A DNA stretch of 64,000 bases from contig NC_035177.2 of NCBI RefSeq assembly GCF_001659605.2, positions 4,588,611 through 4,652,610 of the forward strand, written 5' to 3'. This document shows, piece after piece, positions 39,776 through 50,936 of this stretch (the stretch's first letter is position 1; each line of letters starts with the position of its first letter). A program made the translations under genes and the position numbers. The notes below the pieces were generated by a model, which was given only the letters and a program-made list of their open reading frames with translations, had not been told where the DNA came from and did not search any database. This DNA comes from Manihot esculenta (taxonomy: Eukaryota; Streptophyta; Magnoliopsida; Malpighiales; Euphorbiaceae).

Positions 39776-40179
39776 CACACATTAGCAACCCCAATTTCAA
39801 TTTTGACCATAGGCTATTTTAAACATAAAACTTTATAATTGGATTAAGATTAACAAGAAGAAAAAGAATTAAATAAAAATGACAAAACTTTGTAATTAGA
39901 TTTTCTGAACATTTAAATCTATTTAAAATTATTCTTTTAGTAGCTTTACTCATGCAATACATGAACTCAAAATAATTTTAATAGCCTTAAAAAATTATCA
40001 CCTTAAACATGAATTCCCTATTAGGCTAATTTTATGTGTAATTAAATCAAATTTCAAATTTAACAAATATCTTTTTACTTTTATAATATATAGGTAAATT
40101 CACTTATAAACAATTTTTTATCTTCATTTTTCTCATAATTTTTTTTTTGTCAATTCACTTATAAATAATTATCACCTTA

Positions 40180-40720
40180 AACTTTGAATATTGTGATCTG
40201 ATCACACATTTGTTGTATTTTGCATCTTATTTTTACTAAGTTTTTATTCTTGTTGTTGATTATAAATATAAATATTATTGTGAATGTGAATGCGAATGTG
40301 AATGGAGAAATATTTTCTCATAGTTTGGATTTATTATGATATAAGTTTGTTATGACATGTTGTTGGTTTTGACTTTTTTTCTTTTTTGAACTTGTGTCTT
40401 TTTTTCTTTTTTATTTTAAATCTCACATCCACAAACATTTTAAGAAAATAATTTTAATACAAACGATTGATTTTTAAGAGGAAAGAAAAATAAGATAGTT
40501 AATTAGACGGAATAAAAAAAAATAAGATAGTTAATTAGACGGAATAGTATATAAATTTTATTGATCATATTGCTTTTTTACAGCATCAAATATACATGAA
40601 AAATCTAAATACAATAATAAAATAATTTAAATCTTATTTTTAAAATCTTAAATAGATATTATTTAAAAAGTTTAAATAATTATTTAAATTTTTAATTTAA
40701 TTAGTAATTTATTAGAATGA
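40180..40720 (-). mobile_element. TRIM-like remnant ending the third unit
   Basis: Internal segment (40180-40465) followed by an LTR starting TGATTTTTAAGAGG near 40468, with a ~30-bp tandem duplication near 40493-40550 (AATAAGATAGTTAATTAGAC twice). It mirrors the 31515-31900 region after R2. Confidence 0.5.
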
Positions 40721-41175
40721 TAAAAATTAAAAAAAGCATATAATGTTGACCATATAGCTTTGTAATATCAACTCAATCCTAAAATAATTCCCTAAATTTA
40801 ATTGATTCAAAGTATAAAATAAAATTATCAAAATTAAAAAAAAGTACATAACTTTTTTAATAATTATATTATTATTAGCTTACAAATGACGTGATCTATT
40901 ATTAGTGTATTAATAGTTAAATAAATAATAAAATAATATTGATTAAATATTAAAAATTAAAAGTTTAATTGATTATTTTTAAAATATAAAGTATGATTAC
41001 AAAGATTTATGAAATATAAAATTGAATTGACAATTAGCCCTTTTAAATAGTGATGTATTGTAAATTATAAATTAAAAAGTATTGAAATGTGTTTTTTTTT
41101 TTTTTTTAGAAAAATTGTACGGATTCAGATAAATATTTTAAAAAATAAATATTTTGAAAAAATGTAATTTATTTA
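40721..41175. other. AT-rich spacer without genes
   Basis: Low-complexity A/T sequence, including a poly-T run near 41092-41107. Nothing else seen. Confidence 0.6.
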
Positions 41176-41179
41176 TCTT

Positions 41180-41560
41180 TAATGAAATGCACACGCCTGG
41201 AAGTCAAGAAGTTCACTGGGGTCCACATAATGGAGTGCAGGCGCGTAATCGCCGACAGTGGAGAAAGATGAAAGGAAGATGTGGTCCATAACAGAGATGG
41301 AGTTCAGTTCCACATTATACTACAACCCTAAGAAAACCAAATCCACCTTCTTTGACCCACATGAAACAGAGGGGCGGCTCTCACCTACTTTCTGATTCCG
41401 AGTATCAAGACAAAAGCTGGTTTCTTCCAACCAATAACGCTTCGAAACGTGGCAATCAGACCGACCAAATGTTAGAACGCATCCCAATTCCCACGTACCA
41501 GGACCCACAACTACTGGAAACCCGACGCCATTGCAAAAATCAATATAACTTTCTAAAATT
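41180..41560. promoter_or_regulatory. Isolated GC-richer, non-repetitive island
   Basis: About 370 bp of balanced composition between AT-rich stretches, with no counterpart elsewhere in the window. Overlapping frames of 88-89 codons exist on both strands, but neither has recognisable domains. It contains ACGTGGC (41448-41454), the core of ABA-response elements, a CCCACGTACC near 41488-41500, and ACAACCCTAAG, similar to a telo-box. It could be a promoter remnant, a short non-coding RNA gene or a conserved element downstream of PLATZ. Undecided. Confidence 0.3.
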
Positions 41561-42230
41561 AGAAAAATATAAATTAATAAACGGGTCATTATTTTACTTA
41601 TTTATTTCATATTTTTAAAAATATATAAATTGAATTATTTTTACTTAATTATATAGATCTTATTTAATTGGATAATTCAGTTAAAAAATTTAAAATTTTT
41701 AATAAATATAAAAATTATTTCTATTTAATTAATTTTTTAAAAAGTAATATATTTAAATTAAATAAGATTATAGCTTAACAAAATTAAGTTAATGTAATTA
41801 AAATAAAAATTTATTGTATATTTTCACAATAAAACTTTATTCATATAAATTATTATTAAATAATATTTTTATGTATATTAAATAAAAAAATTAATAAGAA
41901 AAGTAAAAAATAACTTCATTTTTTAAAAAAAATTTAAGCTAACTTTTTTTAATTTAGCCTAAAAATTAAGAAACTCAATTTTTTATTTTCTTTTTTTTAG
42001 AATAAATTGAATTAAAATTAAAATTTCTAGATTAATTTAAACACTAAATTAAAAATAAACAAAATTAAACTTTTTTTTAATAAACACAAGAGTAAAATTA
42101 AGCATCAAACCTTTACTCTATCTTTTTTTTTTCTCCTTGCAACTATTACTACTTATATTTTGCAGGTGCTTCTATATACACGCTTACTAAAAAGCACTAA
42201 ATCTCTGACGCCAGTCAACAAAGACTAGTG

Positions 42231-43994
42231 CTAGTATTCTATGATTAGTCCACCCATCGGAGCACGGTGGGGGATACCCTTTCTCCGCTTGGCATTCCGG
42301 CAACTAACTGACGTCGGAGGTGGCGTGGACGGAGAAAAGCTTTGCACTTTCTCATTATTGTTATGCTTTTTGTTCTTGTATTGGCCATGGCTACTGCTGC
42401 TGCTGCAAGTGTCTTCTGAATCCGACATCATTGCTCTTTGTCGTTTCTTCTTCTGAAAATTCTTTGATGTCCCAACAATCTGCAATCAACGATGGTAATA
42501 TACTTTAAGCAAAATTCTAGAGAAAATTATTATATTACTCGATTCCAACTAGCTTGGAATTCAGACGGCGGCGTTGTTGAAAACCATGATTAACCCCACA
42601 AGAAGTTTGCAATCCAAACAAGTCAATTATCAAAACCCAATTCAATTTCAACACGGTTGTAATCAGTTTGGTTGATAGGAAAATAGTGGGAAAGTAGATG
42701 GAATCTTCATTGGAAACTGGACCTACTCATAAAGTTAAACTGACTTTAACTGCAGAACAAATTATCAAACGCACAAAAGTTGAACTTTCAATGCCCTTGA
42801 AGAGAAAAGAAAGATAACAACATAATGGTCTAAAGTGTCTCTTTTCTCTCCATAATGCCAAAATTTTCTCAGGAAACAAACAGAAAAAGGAATAAACAAA
42901 TAAGAGCAATGTGATAATACCTTGCAACCCAGAGAGCAGAAACGGAAAGAATCAAGAAGGCTGCGTTCGCAGACCTCGCAGGTGTTTGTTACGCCTTTGC
43001 CAGGCCTAGGCTGAGGCCTTTCATTCAAGAAAACAACTCTTGCACTGTTGATTACATAAGTTTGGACACCAGAAATGTCCAATACTTTCTGTATCTCAGA
43101 TACTCTTATTACATCATGGTATGAGGACCTCCTTATCTGTCATTCACAAACAAAATACAAGTGTTAGATCATTACCCATTTCATGATTTCTTTTTATCTT
43201 CCACAAAAATGCAAACCAATCTTAAAAATGGAGAAATCCCATGTCAATTCTGGGTAAATTATCACTGACAGCTTATTTTTTTTCCGTTAAAAGAAAGGAA
43301 TGCCCTGTTTGGACACTAAGAAAACAGGGGGAAAAGGGAAAGCTTTCAGAAACTTCATGTTCATCCCAGAGAGGAAAGTATGCATCATAATAGGAAATGA
43401 AAATGAACTCAATCAAGAAAGAAGAAAATCAACAGATTGTATTCTAAATGCCATAATAGGACTGAAAAACAGAGGATTCCTTAACACGAAGAGAGAGAGA
43501 GAGAGAGAGAAAAATTCAGAACCCATATAGAGAAAATAACATCTAACAGAGAGGAAGCAAGACAAAATGCTGAAATGGGATTAAAAAAAATCAAGAAGAT
43601 AAGTGAAATCGTCGCAAATTACTATACCTGAATTGCTTGATGGTCCTTATGGTAGGCAAGGCAGAGAGAGCAAAGAGGCCCATTCATGCAATCCAAGCAA
43701 TACATATTGCATTCACTCTTGTGAGAATCAGCATGTAACTTGCATTGAACAAAGAAACTCTCCTTTAAGAGAGGCTTTAGCCAAAGAGGCCACTTGTTGA
43801 CATCATCATCAGGTCCTCCTGCACCCTACACCATTGATTTTCATAAAGTCAAAATAGATTTCTTCAACAAAACATTAAGACTATTGAGAATTTTAAGGAA
43901 TACCCAGATCAAAAATCAAATTAAAAATGCAACTTCATACCATGATTCTCCTGTTTCTAGGCTTGATTGTGGTTTCCTGATTTTCAATCGCAAG
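42231..43994 (-). CDS. PLATZ: PLATZ zinc-binding transcription factor, four coding exons
   Basis: Plant-specific zinc-dependent DNA-binding protein that binds A/T-rich DNA and represses transcription in the nucleus (family knowledge). Minus-strand exons: 43994-43941, 43825-43628, 43136-42921 and 42479-42231 (stop TAG at 42231-42233); all introns are GT-AG, with all junctions between codons. About 238 residues. Zinc-ligand region in exon 2: [16 protein letters not shown] and HKDH; exon 3 carries [20 protein letters not shown] and CEVCERS...CSLGCK; exon 4 has a basic KKKRQR, a Ser run, and ends [19 protein letters not shown]. Frames intact. The start is unclear: where relatives have ATG before AIENQE, this copy has CTT (43992-43994), and the upstream frame reaches a TAG near 44037 without an ATG. 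Initiation may be at the Met ending exon 1 (43941), giving 221 residues, or from an unseen upstream exon. Confidence 0.93.
43491..43511. repeat. (GA)n run in PLATZ intron 2
   Basis: About ten GA units on the plus strand ((CT)n on the coding strand) within the 491-bp intron. Confidence 0.85.
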
Positions 43995-44240
43995 CTTGAA
44001 TGAGCTTACAAAGAACAGAGCACTCTGCTTCTATTGAGTCAAGGCGTGTGTTTTGCTTCCAGAGAGAGAGAGAAGCTATAGAGTTTAGAGAAGGGCTTGC
44101 AAGAGAGTGTCGTATCTATAGAGAGAAGCAGCAAATAGAGTCTTGAGAGAGAGAGAGAGAGAGACAATGGAGTCGTTCTTATCCTGAAGAAGTCTACGCA
44201 AAACTCCGAACCTAAATCCGAACCCAAACCTAAGTAGGTA
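43995..44240 (-). promoter_or_regulatory. Putative PLATZ 5' leader with (CT)n tracts
   Basis: On the coding strand this region has CT runs at 44145-44164 and shorter ones near 44060-44072. Such pyrimidine tracts are typical of plant 5' leaders and core promoters and are bound by GAGA-binding BPC proteins (general knowledge). No clear TATA box was fixed; transcription start is unknown. Confidence 0.45.
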
Positions 44241-44299
44241 AAGATGCGTTGAATGCAAGGAACTCTCCTCCTTCTTTCCTTTTAATTTCCCTTTCATTT

Positions 44300-45653
44300 T
44301 CTCATTGGTCTTATCATAATTTAATATATTTCTTATTTATTTATTTATTAAAGCTAAGCTTTTCTTGCCACTCATTATTGGGGATTAAATTAAATTAAAT
44401 AAAATATTTTATTCGTAAATAATGAGATATTTAATTTGAATAGTGAGAAATGATTTTGGGCATTGCTAGTAATGTAATCCCTTATGTAATAGATTCTATG
44501 TGCTTTCTTTATTGTGGATAGACATCATATACCATGTTCTTTAATTTTTAATTTGCAAATTTTGAGGGCGTTGTCTTAATCCCTAAATATCTACAAGTTC
44601 TATACATGCAATAATTCGTTTTTTGATTTAAATGTTCTTGCAATAGTACGGACGCTATAGTTGAATTTTATTGATGTAAATTTAGATGAGCACTATATAT
44701 AGTCTAATTAATCACCCTATAAACAAATAAAATAATTTTTTAAAAAATTTCCAATAAAATAACTTTTCTTTCTTTTATCTTCATTAAAAACTTTTTTCTT
44801 ATATTGAAGATGCGGTAAATTAACAATAGACCTGAAAATGAACTAAATTATTCATGAGCTATTCAAGACTCGACTCGATAAAAATTTGATCGGACTCGAC
44901 TCGATTTCTAAATGAACCAAATTCGAGCTTAATTTTTAGGCTCGTTTATTAAACGAGCCAAACTTGAACTTCGTAGTATTCGGCTCGTTAAGTTTCGTGA
45001 CCTGACTCGTTAAGAGAATGCTCGTGAGCAGACTTATTAAGAGGTTCAGGAACAGACTCATTAAAAAACTCGTGAATAGACTTGTTAAGATAGTCGTCGA
45101 GCAGGCTCATTAAAAGACTAAACTCGATTCGATTACACTCCTAATCCACTTAATCTATTTACTATGTATATTATTAATTTTTATATTTCTATCACTTAAT
45201 TATATAATTATATTATTAATTTATATATTTATTTTTCATTATATATACAGACACTCTTTTTAAACTATTAAATCTCTTAATAAACTATTGTTATTATTAT
45301 TATTTTCATAAGTTTATATATGTATTTGTATAATTATTTTTCTACTTAATATTATCGCTTAATTTTATAAATTAAAATTTTTATATAATTTAAATATAAA
45401 TCAATATGATTCGCTTAATTTTATAAATTAAAATTTTTATATAATTTAAATATAAATCAATATGATTCTATTAATAAAATTTGAGTATAATGTATATATA
45501 TAATTATATAATTTAAATTGATTATACTTATATTAATATATTTATTTTATGTAATATTTTATATTTATATTATATGTATAGTATTTTTTATACAATAAAA
45601 TAATTTAATATAAATTATAATATATTAATAAATTTTGTATAAAAATGTCTATT
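44300..45653. other. Spacer upstream of PLATZ with a GAGCTCGA-type repeat
   Basis: AT-rich, no gene. Contains a repeat with GACTCGACTCGAT, GGCTCGTTTATTAAACGAGC and CTCGTGAGCAG (about 44860-45130), related to remnants at 17150-17760 and 57775-58060, and a perfect 56-bp tandem duplication (45356-45411 and 45412-45467). Confidence 0.6.
45356..45467. repeat. 56-bp perfect tandem duplication
   Basis: Two adjacent identical AT-rich units, each ending ATAAATCAATATGATT. Confidence 0.85.
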
Positions 45654-46144
45654 TGATAATCTGAGATCCAGAAAATAGGGTTTTACAAGGGTTCTGTAAA
45701 CTTAGCAAAAAGCTTAGGTCTAGAGGAGGGCAATCCTCCTTTTATCTGTTTTCTTTTGTCCGCTAGTGATATATAACAAACTGTCTATCATAGGACCACC
45801 TGTCCCTGCCATGTTGATTCGGACGTACGAGAATATCGTATTCCTGCTACATGCGTAACGGCCTCTGATTCTCTACGGGCACGCATGCTGATGGACCCAC
45901 CAGACGGATGGGTCGGTCTCCTTCTAGGTTCCGAGCCGGGCCGAAAGATAAGATTAAGACTGAGCCCAAAGAGGATCAGCTTGATGAGCCATACGTGCTG
46001 GGCGGGCCTGATTGAGAAACAATAGAAGGAGTCTGGTCTCAAGGCTGAGCGGGCCGGGCCTGACTCTTGGGTGAGACTTAGAAGCCTTCAGCTGTATTCA
46101 TGGGTCTGGCCTTAGACCGGGATGAAGAAATCCAGCGGTCATCA
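45654..46144 (-). repeat. 3' LTR of the Tat-type element
   Basis: TGATAATCTGAG...CGGTCATCA. The antisense gene starts about 240 bp beyond its inner edge on the plus strand, so an antisense promoter in this LTR could drive that gene (inference). Confidence 0.92.
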
Positions 46145-46163
46145 ATTGCCCCTTTACCTTCTC
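46145..46163 (-). other. Polypurine tract of the Tat-type element
   Basis: Minus strand AGAAGGTAAAGGGGCAAT, immediately inside the 3' LTR; the same sequence follows the LTR remnant at 23660. Primes plus-strand DNA synthesis. Confidence 0.7.
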
Positions 46164-46385
46164 GTCAGTTATTGCCCAACTGATGAGGGGGTAAATACCG
46201 AGAGTCATCATGACCGCGCCGCCTAAGGTCAGTTTTCTCAAAACGCCTCTCTGTCTCATTACTGTTTCAAATTTCAAATTCTCCAACTTTTCTAGAAACT
46301 TTTGCTCTCCTTTGTTCTCTTGCTCTCTTCGTTCTCCTCTGCTCGTCCGCCCTAACTACTTTTCAGGTACGCCTCTCATTCCTCC

Positions 46386-49367
46386 ATGGAAGGCCCTAAA
46401 TTTCCTGAAGTTTTAAATCTTGAGTCTTGATCACTCCCTCTACCATAACTAATTTCTTTTCTCGGAGGTATTTGGACACTCCCTTTTACCTCATCCGAGC
46501 CCCTCTCCGAAACGAGAGGGTTGTTCTTCCAGACCCTCCTCCTCCTGGTTTGATAGATCCTCAGAAGGATCGTAGTATAGTCTTTTTCGTCAAACAACAG
46601 GACTTCGGTCTAACTTTTCCGTTTACTCCATTCTTCATCGAGGTTTTCCAGTATTTCGGGATAACTCCCCAGATGCTATCCCCTAACTCTATCTTGTTTA
46701 TGTGTTGTGTTTGAATCCGTCTGCTTGAGCTGGGAGTTTACGCCCACGGCACGTCTATTCGTGACCTTTTTTCGTCTTGTCAGGGCAAGTAAATGTTTTT
46801 ATTACTTTGCCCCCCGTGGAGGGTTGTCCATCTTCACGGGCTACAAGGATTCCATAAAGGGCTGGGTAGAGGGTTTTGTAGTTGCGGAGCTGAAGAAAGA
46901 CTCCGATCAGTCGTGGGGGGTGGAGCTCGACTAGGAGGATGTCTCTTTGGGTTGCAACGACCTGCCCTAGCTGAGCCTTACCGAACAGGTCGGATTCCTT
47001 CGACTGACTTCTGTCGACAAGAAGTACGACGTCGAGAAGTGTATGTTTGCCTGTAATCTTAGGGATATCCAAGATGCGGGTATTGTGCCTTGTCCAGCCA
47101 TTTTGCCTTTTCTTTGTGATTTCTACTGAGGATTATGCTAACTTGTTCTAACTTTGTATTTTTTGCAGCTTCTGACTCCAAGATGGACCAAATTAAGCCT
47201 CCGAAGAACTTGGTTCTGTCTAGGGAGAGCATGAACACTGCGTTGGACGCCCTCCGAGCTGGGCGACGTGTCTCAGAGGCTACTGAAGAGGTGGCCCGGG
47301 TTATTTCTTCTAGGACGGTTAGCCGACCTCCTGCCCCAGCTTCTTCCCGAGCTCCTAAGCCGAGCTCCCAAAGTACCAGATCTTCTAGGCCATCTAGCCG
47401 TAGCCGATCGAGCTCGGCCATTAAATCTTCCCAGGCTCTAGAATCTAGGCAAGTTGCAGTGCCGAAGGCGGAGGGGACTCCCCAGATCACCGCCGGGTCG
47501 GCTGAGGACGTCGAACTGGCAAGGAAGGATTTGGTTGTGCCTTTTGGGGGTATTTCTGAGGAGGTGTCTGGGACTCACCCTGCCGACGTCAGCGCCCCCA
47601 AGGGCGAGAAAGAGACCCGCCCGGCAGGAGGATATATTCAGGGGGCTATTACTGAGGTTGCCCCTGTTATTGAGGGAGAAGTGCCCCTTTCGGCCAATGA
47701 TGAGGTCATGGCGGAGGAGGTCGGGAGTAAGCGTCCTCCTCCTTCTAAAGCGCCTGCTCCCGTCTCTAAGAGATCTCGAGCCTCAAGGAGGCCAGCTCCA
47801 ACCCTGCCTGCTATTGGAAAGGAGAAAGCCTCTGTGGTGCCTCTGTTGTCTGCTCTGGACAACGACATACTGAACGCAGAGGACATCACTCATCAGTCCC
47901 CGGCAAGTGTGGTGGCTGAGGTAATCCGGGAACGAATGTTCGGTGGGGTGACAGAGGCCTCGGACCCTCGCCTGTTGGCACTTTTCGGTCTCTTGGCTAG
48001 CTCTACCCGAGAGCAGGTGGCCTTTCGGGCTCGATCCAGGGATCAACTGGGGGACACCCTCAGGGAAATGCTCTTAATGGTAACTCTCGTCTGTCTCTTT
48101 TTGTTTTTGTTTTTTGTTTTACTCTTAGCTCCCTCTACCTTCTGACTCTAATCATTTTCTCCTTTCTCAGGCAACGGGCATTTTCATGGAGATAGACGCC
48201 CGGGATCGCGCCCTCAGGGACACAGTAGACCACCGTATTGAAGAGGCTCGTCTTGAGGAGAACTTATCCGCGACCAGTGATGCCTGGAGCAATCTCGCCG
48301 CTGCCAGGGAAAACTCTAGGTCCCTCCAGATAGAGCTGCGTACATCCTTGGAGGCCCTCAAGAGGGCTGATGGGAGGACATCTAATGCAGAAAATCAGCG
48401 TGACGAGGCTTTAAGGTAGCTGTCCTCCCTGGATGAGATTCGTCGAGAAAGGGACGAGGCTAAGAGTCAGAGGGAGAAGGTCCAGCTCCAGTATGAGGCC
48501 TTGAATGCCGATTTTGAGGCAGCCCAAGATCAATATAAGGTCGTGATGGCACAAAAGGAAGAATCCCTGGCTCGGGTGGTGGTTCTCGAGCAGGAGCTGG
48601 CCAAGCAAGCTGAAAATTTTAAGGACCTGACTTTGGAGGCTGAGGCAACCAAACTGCAGAATCAGTATCTCAGCCATGAGGTCGAGGCTCTGAAGAAGAG
48701 GTGCTCAGCCCTGCTCGAGGATACCAAACTAGCTAAAGACAGGGTTCAGCTGGAGTGTGAGGAGCGTCTGCGGGAGTACAAGGAGTCGGCCGAGCTGAAG
48801 AAGGAGATTGGATAGGCCTGTGAAGCTCGTCTCCAAGCTTACAAGGACTCTCCTGATTTGAAGGCAGAGATAGCTGAGGCCTGCCAGGCACAACTTGCGG
48901 AGTACAAAGCCTCTGAGGAAATGAAGTTAGCTATTTGGCATAAAGGCTTCCACATATTTGTGTCTGGCTTCAATCGAGGTTTAAGAGAGGCCAGACAGGC
49001 TCCTTCCACCCCGCTAGCAAAGCTCCGAGCTGCTGAGGTGGACTCTGATGGCGAGGACGTTCTCTACAGGGAGGATGACCTGCCCTTACCCAAAGGAACT
49101 TCTCACACTTCAGCTGGGCCCCCTAAGGAGGATGCCGAGCCAGGAGAGGAGGACGACGGGACTGCTGAGGATGCTGGACCTCAAGGGCTGGAGATTGTAC
49201 CCATTATGGGTGCTGGGGGGTCTGAGCCGGAGGGTGCTGGACCTCCCCCAGACAGCTATGTAAATGCTAATGTAGAGAATAGTAACGTAGATAATGTAAA
49301 TAGTGAAACACCTAGGAATGTAAGTCCCTTAAGGACAATTTTCCCTCTAATAATCTTAGATGATTAG
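46386..49367 (+). pseudogene. Antisense coiled-coil gene of the Tat-type element (PF04195-like)
   Basis: Runs opposite to gag-pol. N-terminal domain (46386-47040): MEGPKFPEV, DTPFYLIRAP, FQYFGITPQM, LFVTFFRLVRAS, YFAPRGGLSIF, KDSIKGWVEGF. Then a probable intron (about 47041-47168, GT...TTTTGCAG), a Ser/Pro/Arg-rich low-complexity exon (47169-48079), a second intron (48080-48170, GT...CTTTCTCAG), and a long Glu/Lys/Ala-rich coiled coil (48171-48960) ending in an acidic tail and stop at 49365-49367. Broken by frameshifts near 46425 and 46705 and stops near 46932, 46967, 48418 and 48813. The conserved domain architecture resembles plant 'putative gypsy type transposon' proteins. Biochemical role unknown; antisense RNA or a chromatin-associated role are possibilities only. 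Confidence 0.75.
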
Positions 49368-49369
49368 AC

Positions 49370-50220
49370 TGTAATTTTTATTTTTCTTTAATGAAATTTT
49401 GTCTTCTGTTCATACTTACTTATTCTTGTCCTTGTTTATTTTTCCTGCTTCAGTCATATTTAAACTTAACTAAGCACGAAATTTAATTAACCGGCCTGAC
49501 TTGTTTAATTGGTTAAGGTCTTTAAGAAATAAATACTTAAGCCATATCTAATGATTTCCTCAAGGGATCAACCATGCCGTTCCTTATTCCTTGTCAATCA
49601 GGACTGGAATTTTAGCAAGAGACTTGGCCTCTAACTTATGGGTTTTTCCACTCACTCAAAGGCATTGTTGCCTACAGGCCTCTTCCAAATTGGGCCTGCC
49701 TTAAAAAGGTCTTTAAGCTATGTGTTTGATTGACCTCCCCCAGGGTTAAACATATCAAATTTTAACCATGAGTTAAATCTCTAATAATTGATTAAGATGT
49801 AATCTCGGGCATAGAGCCTTCATATCACAATGATAAGTAAGATTATGTACCTTTTAAGGTGATGAGCAGGGCTGACCTCTTGCTTCAAGTTTTGTTTGAA
49901 TAGGAATCAAGGCCGGGGCCCTATCTGCTCATGCCATTGGATTTCCTCTTGGATCATATGAGATTTGTTGCCTTTGGTTTGCCTTTGAGCTTTCTGAGCT
50001 CAGCTCTCTTTTGCTTGGTTTTCCAAGTTTACATTTGTGTGTTTTAGATAGGCTTTCCAGCCTGTAATCCGAGTTCGGATTTAGTCCTTCTGTTTCAGCT
50101 TTAGCATCTTCTTGAGGTCGGCACGGTGCTTTTTCTCTGGCCATCGTTGTGAGATCAAAGTTTCTTCATTTTAGGGCCCAAGCTCCTAGGGGAGGTCGGA
50201 TTTTGGTTTTGCTCCCATCC
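49370..50220. other. Non-coding spacer of the Tat-type element
   Basis: Between the antisense gene and the minisatellite; no recognisable protein on either strand. Serves as 3' untranslated region in the sense orientation. Confidence 0.55.
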
Positions 50221-50221
50221 G

Positions 50222-50620
50222 TTTTTGCTCCGGGAGATCTAAGGGATCTTCATCGGCCGTTTTTGCTCCGGGAGATCTTAGGGATCTCACCGGCCGTTTT
50301 TGCTCCGGGAGATTTTGGAGATCTCACCGGCCGTTTTTACTCCGGGAGATCCTGGGGATCTCACCGGCCGTTTTTGCTCCGGGAGATCTTGGGGATCTCA
50401 CCGGCCGTTTTTGCTCCGGGAGATCTCGGGGATCTTCTCCTGCCGCTTTTGCTCCGGGAGATCTTGGGGATCTCACCGGCCGTTTTTGCTTCGGAAAATC
50501 TTGGGGATCTCACCGACCGTTTTTGCTATGGGAAATCTTGGGGATCTCACCGGCTGTTTTTGCTCCGGGAGATCTCGGGGATCTCACCGGCCGTTTTGTG
50601 CCAGGAGATCTTGGGGATCC
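50222..50620. repeat. 37-bp minisatellite inside the Tat-type element
   Basis: About 10-11 head-to-tail units of roughly 37 bp, each containing TTTTTGCTCCGGGAGATC and GGGGATCTCACCGGCCG. Units vary by point changes. Long open frames across it on the plus strand are products of the repeat. Tandem repeats in this position are known in Tat-lineage elements. Confidence 0.9.
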
Positions 50621-50936
50621 TGGTCTTGTACCTCCTTGAGGTCTTCTGTAAGATGCGGGCTCTATGGCCTTATTGTCGCTTCCAAGCTCTTTAGCCTTGC
50701 ATGGGATTCAGGCTCATTGGCCTTACTGTCGCTTCATCATCTCAGCTGGTTTTGTGGTGGCGGGGGCACTTTGGGAGCCCGGACACCTACCTCATTGAGA
50801 TCTTCTGGGATCTGTTCTTTTCTTTTTCAGAGAGAGTTAATACGCACAGTAATAGAGATAACATTGTTTTGCCAAAAAATGGTGTTATTCCATTCATTCA
50901 TGTTTTCAGAGTACAATACTTTTCTTTACAAACATT

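Noticed and set aside
42765..43082. 105-codon minus-strand frame extending PLATZ exon 3
   Set aside because: The part beyond 42921 is intron read-through after a clear GT donor; exon 4 at 42479 restores the expected protein.
44039..44297. Overlapping small frames in the PLATZ leader as an upstream exon with the start codon
   Set aside because: They arise from CT-repeat sequence; no donor joining them in frame to exon 1 could be identified with confidence.
47059..47490. 143-codon minus-strand frame opposite the antisense gene
   Set aside because: Shadow of the Ser/Arg-rich exon on the other strand; no domain and no relation to gag-pol.
50222..50620. CRISPR-like array of regularly spaced repeats
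   Set aside because: Units are head to tail with no unique spacers, and the DNA is plant nuclear.
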